The position numbers were made by a program, and so were the translations under genes. DNA of 31,246 nt. Source: JBCCEV01 sp039030125. Lineage in GTDB: Bacteria > Pseudomonadota > Gammaproteobacteria > Ga0077536. Below the pieces are notes generated by a model. That model was not told the DNA's origin and searched no databases. It saw nothing but the letters and a program-made list of their open reading frames with translations. Shown here piece by piece: positions 28,062-31,246 of this stretch; position 1 is the first letter of the stretch; each line of letters starts with the position of its first letter. The stretch covers positions 1 through 31,246 of the forward strand of contig JBCCEV010000028.1 of NCBI GenBank assembly GCA_039030125.1. Reading direction: 5' to 3'.

Positions 28062-28604
28062 CTATTGGGCCGCGTAACTCGCCAGGTGGCGTTCCTTCAG
28101 CTCACTGTAGTGACCGAAAGTCCAATCCAACCACGCACGATCGGTGTCGTTCAATTCGCGCACGCGCTTGGCTGGGGCTCCTGCATAAAGGTAGCCGCTT
28201 TCCAAAACTTTGCCCGGCGACACCAGGGCGCCGGCAGCGATGACAACCTCGGGTTCAACGACAACCTTATCCATGACCGTCGCGCCCATGCCGACCAGCA
28301 CGTTGTCGTGGACGGTGCACCCGTGAAGTATGGCGCGATGTCCGACTGTGACGTCACTGCCGATGGCCAGCGGCGTCCCGCCCGGTGCGATGATGCTGTC
28401 AGCATTGCAGTGAAGCACACTGGCCTCTTGAATATTGGTTCGCGCTCCGATGGTGATTGAATTGACGTCGCCTCTAACAACAACATAAGGCCACAACGAC
28501 GATTCTGCGCCGATCTCAACATTACCGATCACGATTGCCGTTTCATCAACGAACACCGACGGATCGATGACCGGCATCACGCCTTCGAACGGACGAATAT
28601 TCAT
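28062..28604 (-). CDS. Gamma-carbonic anhydrase family protein
   Basis: A 180-residue left-handed beta-helix protein of the YrdA/PaaY/CaiE type. Repeats run from about residue 12 to 150, with the histidines typical of the metal site in SVLHCN and GHRAILHGCTV. YLYAGAPAKRVREL marks the C-terminal helix. The group includes true zinc or iron carbonic anhydrases as well as proteins of unknown activity, so hydration of CO2 is not certain. The ATG at 28604 is used. It is in the same direction as mnmG and may be co-transcribed with it. Confidence 0.92.
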   Translation of the reverse strand: MNIRPFEGVMPVIDPSVFVDETAIVIGNVEIGAESSLWPYVVVRGDVNSITIGARTNIQEASVLHCNADSIIAPGGTPLAIGSDVTVGHRAILHGCTVHDNVLVGMGATVMDKVVVEPEVVIAAGALVSPGKVLESGYLYAGAPAKRVRELNDTDRAWLDWTFGHYSELKERHLASYAAQ

Positions 28605-28684
28605 CAGATTTTTCGAGTTTCAATTTCGGGGCGCGCAGTTTACCGCAGCGCCGGTTGAGAAAGTATGCGCCGAAGTGTTGGCGC

Positions 28685-29692
28685 TTACGCAGCACCTTTG
28701 AATGGCGCTAGGCAGGACGCGAAATGCCGGGTATTCGAGTCCCATGAAAAACGTTGTGCGTGCTCAACACAATCCTGCCGTTTGAGTTTCAAGGCGCCTC
28801 TGATTGCCTTGCCCAAATCTTCATCTAAACACCCGGAAACTCCCTCAGCGACGACATCGACCGGACCTTGCACCGGGTACCCGGCAACCGGCAACCCGCA
28901 GGCCATTGCTTCCAGCAAGACCAGCCCAAAGGTGTCAGTCCGACTGGGAAAAACGAAAACGTCCGCCCCAGCGAGGTGCGCCGCCAGCTCGTGGCCAAAT
29001 TTCGCGCCGAGGAAATGCGCACCTTGGTAGCGCAGTTTAAGTTGGTCAAAGTCCGGTCCATCACCGACGAGGACCTTGCTGCCATCGAGCTCAAGGTCGA
29101 GAAACGCTTCGATGTTTTTCTCCACCGCTACCCGCCCCATATACATGTGAATCGGCCGGGGTAAATCGAAAATTTTAGGGTTGCCGGGTTTGAAAATTGA
29201 AGTATCGACACCGCGCGCCCATATTTTGAGATTCTGGAATCGCCAGCTCTTCAGTTTTAACTTTTGCGATTCCGTTGGTACGAGTGTGCGCGCCGCGCGA
29301 GCATGAAAGCGGCGTAAATAAGCGTAGGACCAGCCGATCGGGACGGGCGCGCGCAGATTGATGTACTCCGGAAATTGGGTGTGAAATGAAGTCGTGAAGG
29401 GCAGCTTCCGGTGCACACAGTAGCGCCTGGTGGCGTGACCTAGCGGACCTTCCGTCGCGATGTGAATGGCCTCGGCTTGAAAGTAATCGAGCCGTCTTGC
29501 GATACCTGAGCCAAGCACGATGGCCAAGCGAATTTCAGGATAGGTCGGACAAGGAATGGTTTGAAATTCTTGGGGATTGACAAAATAAACGGTGTGACCT
29601 TGCATCTCGAGGTAACGCCCCGTCGTCGAAAGCGTTCGCACCACCCCGTTCACTTGCGGATACCAGGCATCCGTGACGATAGCGATCCTCAA
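28685..29692 (-). CDS. Family 4 glycosyltransferase
   Basis: A GT-B retaining glycosyltransferase of 335 residues, probably acting on a lipid acceptor at the inner membrane. The N-terminal acceptor half begins MRIAIVTDAWYPQVNGVVRTL and includes HIATEGPLGHATRRYC and TTSFHTQFPEY. The C-terminal nucleotide-sugar half has MGRVAVEKNIEAFL, the K in VLVGDGPDFDQL, and the E-x7-E type motif in SRTDTFGLVLLEAMACGLPVAG. It resembles MgtA/GtrB-like enzymes that make glycolipids, but donor and acceptor are unknown. The start is TTG at 29692, with GGAA bases upstream that fall inside a small palindrome. It is paired with the phosphoesterase gene 33 bases upstream. Confidence 0.92.
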   Translation of the reverse strand: MRIAIVTDAWYPQVNGVVRTLSTTGRYLEMQGHTVYFVNPQEFQTIPCPTYPEIRLAIVLGSGIARRLDYFQAEAIHIATEGPLGHATRRYCVHRKLPFTTSFHTQFPEYINLRAPVPIGWSYAYLRRFHARAARTLVPTESQKLKLKSWRFQNLKIWARGVDTSIFKPGNPKIFDLPRPIHMYMGRVAVEKNIEAFLDLELDGSKVLVGDGPDFDQLKLRYQGAHFLGAKFGHELAAHLAGADVFVFPSRTDTFGLVLLEAMACGLPVAGYPVQGPVDVVAEGVSGCLDEDLGKAIRGALKLKRQDCVEHAQRFSWDSNTRHFASCLAPFKGAA

Positions 29693-29712
29693 AACGGCCG
29701 TTCCACAGGAAC
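29693..29712. repeat. Two overlapping palindromes before the glycosyltransferase start
   Basis: AACGGCCGTT (29693-29702) is a perfect 10-bp palindrome. GTTCCACAGGAAC (29700-29712) is a 13-bp palindrome with a three-base centre. On the minus-strand mRNA the second folds as GUUCC-UGU-GGAAC and includes the GGAA that would serve as Shine-Dalgarno sequence for the TTG start at 29692. It resembles a parS half-pair, but the centre is one base too short. Confidence 0.4.
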
Positions 29713-29725
29713 TAAGGTCTTGAGC

Positions 29726-30541
29726 CTAAGCGGCGGCTTTAATGTGCAGCGGCAAGTTCTCGGTGAGCGACCAATCGACGAGTTCGATGTGTCCATCATC
29801 ATGCTCGACGAGCGCAGTACAGCCTTCCACCCAATCGCCGCAATTACAGTAAAGAATCCCATCGATTGTGATCACCTCCGCGCGGTGAATATGACCGCAG
29901 ACGACCCCACTAACCCCATATCTTCGCGCTGCTTCCGCCACAGCTCTCTCATAGATTGAGATGTACTGTACGGCATTTTTGACTTTGTTCTTTAAGAATT
30001 TGGCCAGCGACCAATAGGGAAATCCAAACGCGCGCCGCGCCCGATTCAATATCGTATTTGCGCCGAGCAGTAATTCGTAGACCAGACTCCCGAGCATTCC
30101 AATCCAGCGCGAGGACGCGACGGCCGCATCGAATTGATCGCCATGCAATACGAGCATTTTCTCGCCGTTGCGACGCACGTGAATTGCCGGGTCCTGAATT
30201 GAGATATTGCCAAACTCGTGCCCGACGTAGGCACGCAACAGTTCGTCGTGATTGCCGGGCACATAAATCACCTCGGTGCCATATTTGGCTTTCCCCAAAA
30301 TCGTCCTGATCACGTCGTTATGCGACTGCGGCCAATAAGGCCGTTTCTTCATCGACCACATATCCACAATGTCGCCAACGAGGTAAAGCTTCTCGCATTG
30401 GGCTCGGTGGAGGAAATCTAGAAGTAGATCGGCACGAGCGCCGCGAAAACCTAGATGGACGTCTGATATCCAAATGGCGCGAAATTCCTTGTTGTTTTTG
30501 GAAGCTTGGCTGTGCGATCCGCTGCGTGATTGCTTGTTCAA
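29726..30541 (-). CDS. Calcineurin-like metallophosphoesterase (UDP-2,3-diacylglucosamine diphosphatase-like)
   Basis: A 271-residue two-metal phosphoesterase. All the metal motifs are present in order: SDVHLG (about 30-35), GDIVDMW (about 57-63), GNHDE (about 96-100), HGDQFDA (about 134-140) and GHIHRAE (about 218-224). Homologues are often annotated as LpxH-like. However, true LpxH carries GNRDF where this has GNHDE, so it is probably a paralogue acting on another phospholipid or nucleotide-lipid. The start is TTG at 30541, fixed by a GGAGG Shine-Dalgarno sequence (30552-30548) six bases upstream. It is the first gene of the pair with the glycosyltransferase. Confidence 0.9.
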   Translation of the reverse strand: MNKQSRSGSHSQASKNNKEFRAIWISDVHLGFRGARADLLLDFLHRAQCEKLYLVGDIVDMWSMKKRPYWPQSHNDVIRTILGKAKYGTEVIYVPGNHDELLRAYVGHEFGNISIQDPAIHVRRNGEKMLVLHGDQFDAAVASSRWIGMLGSLVYELLLGANTILNRARRAFGFPYWSLAKFLKNKVKNAVQYISIYERAVAEAARRYGVSGVVCGHIHRAEVITIDGILYCNCGDWVEGCTALVEHDDGHIELVDWSLTENLPLHIKAAA

Positions 30542-30878
30542 AGCGTTCCTCCAAAGGATTTTGGGGAACCTACCTTTGATTTATTTCATAATTGTTAATC
30601 TTTTAGGTACTTTTTATTACAAAAAGCTTCTTTAATTTTTCTTAACAGGCTAATTTGCCTCTCCGATTCAAGCGTATCGTCAGACTTCAGTGGCGCCGGA
30701 ACTTCTAACCGCTGTGCCAGTCTTGTCTCGTATTGACGCTAAAGACCGGCGTGTGGAAGAATTCGCGCCCGCCGAGCAACTCAGAAATCAAAAAAATAAA
30801 TAGGCAGATCATGGTGTTAGAGAGACCTCCAACGCACCCGCAACAATCCGCCATTATCGACCATAAGCGAAAGACCCC
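30542..30878. promoter_or_regulatory. AT-rich divergent intergenic region
   Basis: This is the only stretch over 300 bases without a gene. Bases 30571-30660 are about 23% GC by hand count, against roughly 55% around them. It must hold the promoters of the phosphoesterase/glycosyltransferase pair (minus) and of the ABC transporter gene (plus). No single -35/-10 pair stands out among many AT-rich candidates. Two weak DnaA-box-like nonamers (30752-30760 and 30854-30862, each with two mismatches) are not enough to call an origin. No hairpin with a U-run or riboswitch was seen. Confidence 0.45.
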
Positions 30879-31246
30879 ATGAGTGCCTTAATCAAAGTCA
30901 ACGGGCTCACCAAGCGTTTTGGACACCTGAGCGCGGTTGATGATATCTCGATGTCCGCAAAACGCGGCGAAGTGCTCGGGTTTCTCGGACCAAATGGTGC
31001 CGGCAAGTCGACAACGATGAAGATGATCACGGGCTATCTCACCCCAACGGCAGGGCAAATAGAAGTCGCCGGCCATGACGTTCTAACCGCGCCCTTGGAA
31101 GCTAAGAAACGAATTGGCTACCTTCCCGAGGGCGCGCCGGCATACGGCGAAATGACACCTGCCAGCTTCCTCGCATTCATCGCTGAGGTTCGTGCCATCC
31201 CGGCAGTCCAGCGACGCCGCCGCATTGAGCAGGTCGTCGAATCGAT
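30879..31246 (+). CDS. ABC transporter ATP-binding protein (3' end outside window)
   Basis: The first 122 residues of an ATPase subunit of the ABC-2 export type. The Walker A motif GPNGAGKST is at residues 37-45, and the Q-loop region appears as YLPEGAPAYGEMTPASFLAFIAEVR (about 85-110). That form, with GYLPE, is the one seen in GldA-like and other ABC-2 transporters. The signature LSGGQ and Walker B motifs lie beyond the window. ATG at 30879 gives MSALIKVNGLTKRFG. It starts a plus-strand unit, so its permease is expected just outside. Confidence 0.93.
   Translation, partial: MSALIKVNGLTKRFGHLSAVDDISMSAKRGEVLGFLGPNGAGKSTTMKMITGYLTPTAGQIEVAGHDVLTAPLEAKKRIGYLPEGAPAYGEMTPASFLAFIAEVRAIPAVQRRRRIEQVVES

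Noticed and set aside
28661..28684. Hairpin GCGCC/GGCGC just after the glycosyltransferase stop as a terminator
   Set aside because: Five-pair stem with an eight-base loop and no U-run. It may be chance in a GC-rich region.
30571..30862. Replication origin
   Set aside because: Only two DnaA-box-like nonamers with two mismatches each were seen, no cluster of TTATNCACA, and dnaA is absent. The AT-rich block alone is not enough.

Overview
The window looks like core chromosome from a gammaproteobacterium with roughly 55% GC (estimated by eye). The evidence is the gene content and order: tyrS / M23 endopeptidase / anmK / erpA / bactofilin / argC, fabA, the GidA-GidB-ParA-ParB block followed by the atpIBEFHAGDC operon, and glmU. 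From memory, several of these neighbourhoods resemble Pseudomonas and its relatives, but I cannot name a genus. I see no insertion sequence, prophage, CRISPR array, tRNA, rRNA or integrase, and no gene that is clearly broken. Two genes are cut by the window edges: tyrS on the left and an ABC transporter ATPase on the right.

Layout. Positions 1-6263 hold translation and envelope genes. tyrS (-) is divergent from an inner-membrane M23 endopeptidase (+) and anmK (+). anmK overlaps erpA (-) tail to tail. Next comes a minus-strand set read argC, a coiled-coil membrane protein, then a bactofilin. Positions 6425-10816 form one tightly packed plus-strand operon: DUF4126 membrane protein, hemJ, thiD, thiE, hemL and a TPR lipoprotein-like or periplasmic protein. 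It joins tetrapyrrole and thiamine synthesis. From 10817 to 30541 every gene is on the minus strand, about 20 kb. Read in transcription order these are a metallophosphoesterase and a GT4 glycosyltransferase, gamma-carbonic anhydrase, mnmG, rsmG, parA, parB, the complete nine-gene ATP synthase operon, glmU, an RraA-family protein, a Nit-type amidase, then a small PepSY protein with a PhoP/PhoQ-like two-component pair, and fabA. A 337-base AT-rich divergent spacer separates this block from the ABC transporter gene.

How the genes work together. The left third concentrates on peptidoglycan remodelling and recycling (M23 enzyme, AnmK, bactofilin scaffold), with GlmU later supplying UDP-GlcNAc. The mnmG-rsmG-parAB-atp block is the arrangement usually found near a gammaproteobacterial replication origin, but I found no dnaA, mnmE, convincing DnaA-box cluster or canonical parS in the window.

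No obviously new defence or mobile system is present. The most useful non-coding observations are control-like structures in spacers. These are a TetR-type dyad beside a perfect -10 at fabA, an 11-bp-period direct repeat upstream of the PepSY/two-component operon, and small hairpins that appear to bury the ribosome-binding sites of atpH and of the glycosyltransferase gene. There is also an 8-bp perfect inverted repeat between tyrS and the M23 gene. All were found by eye and are hypotheses.
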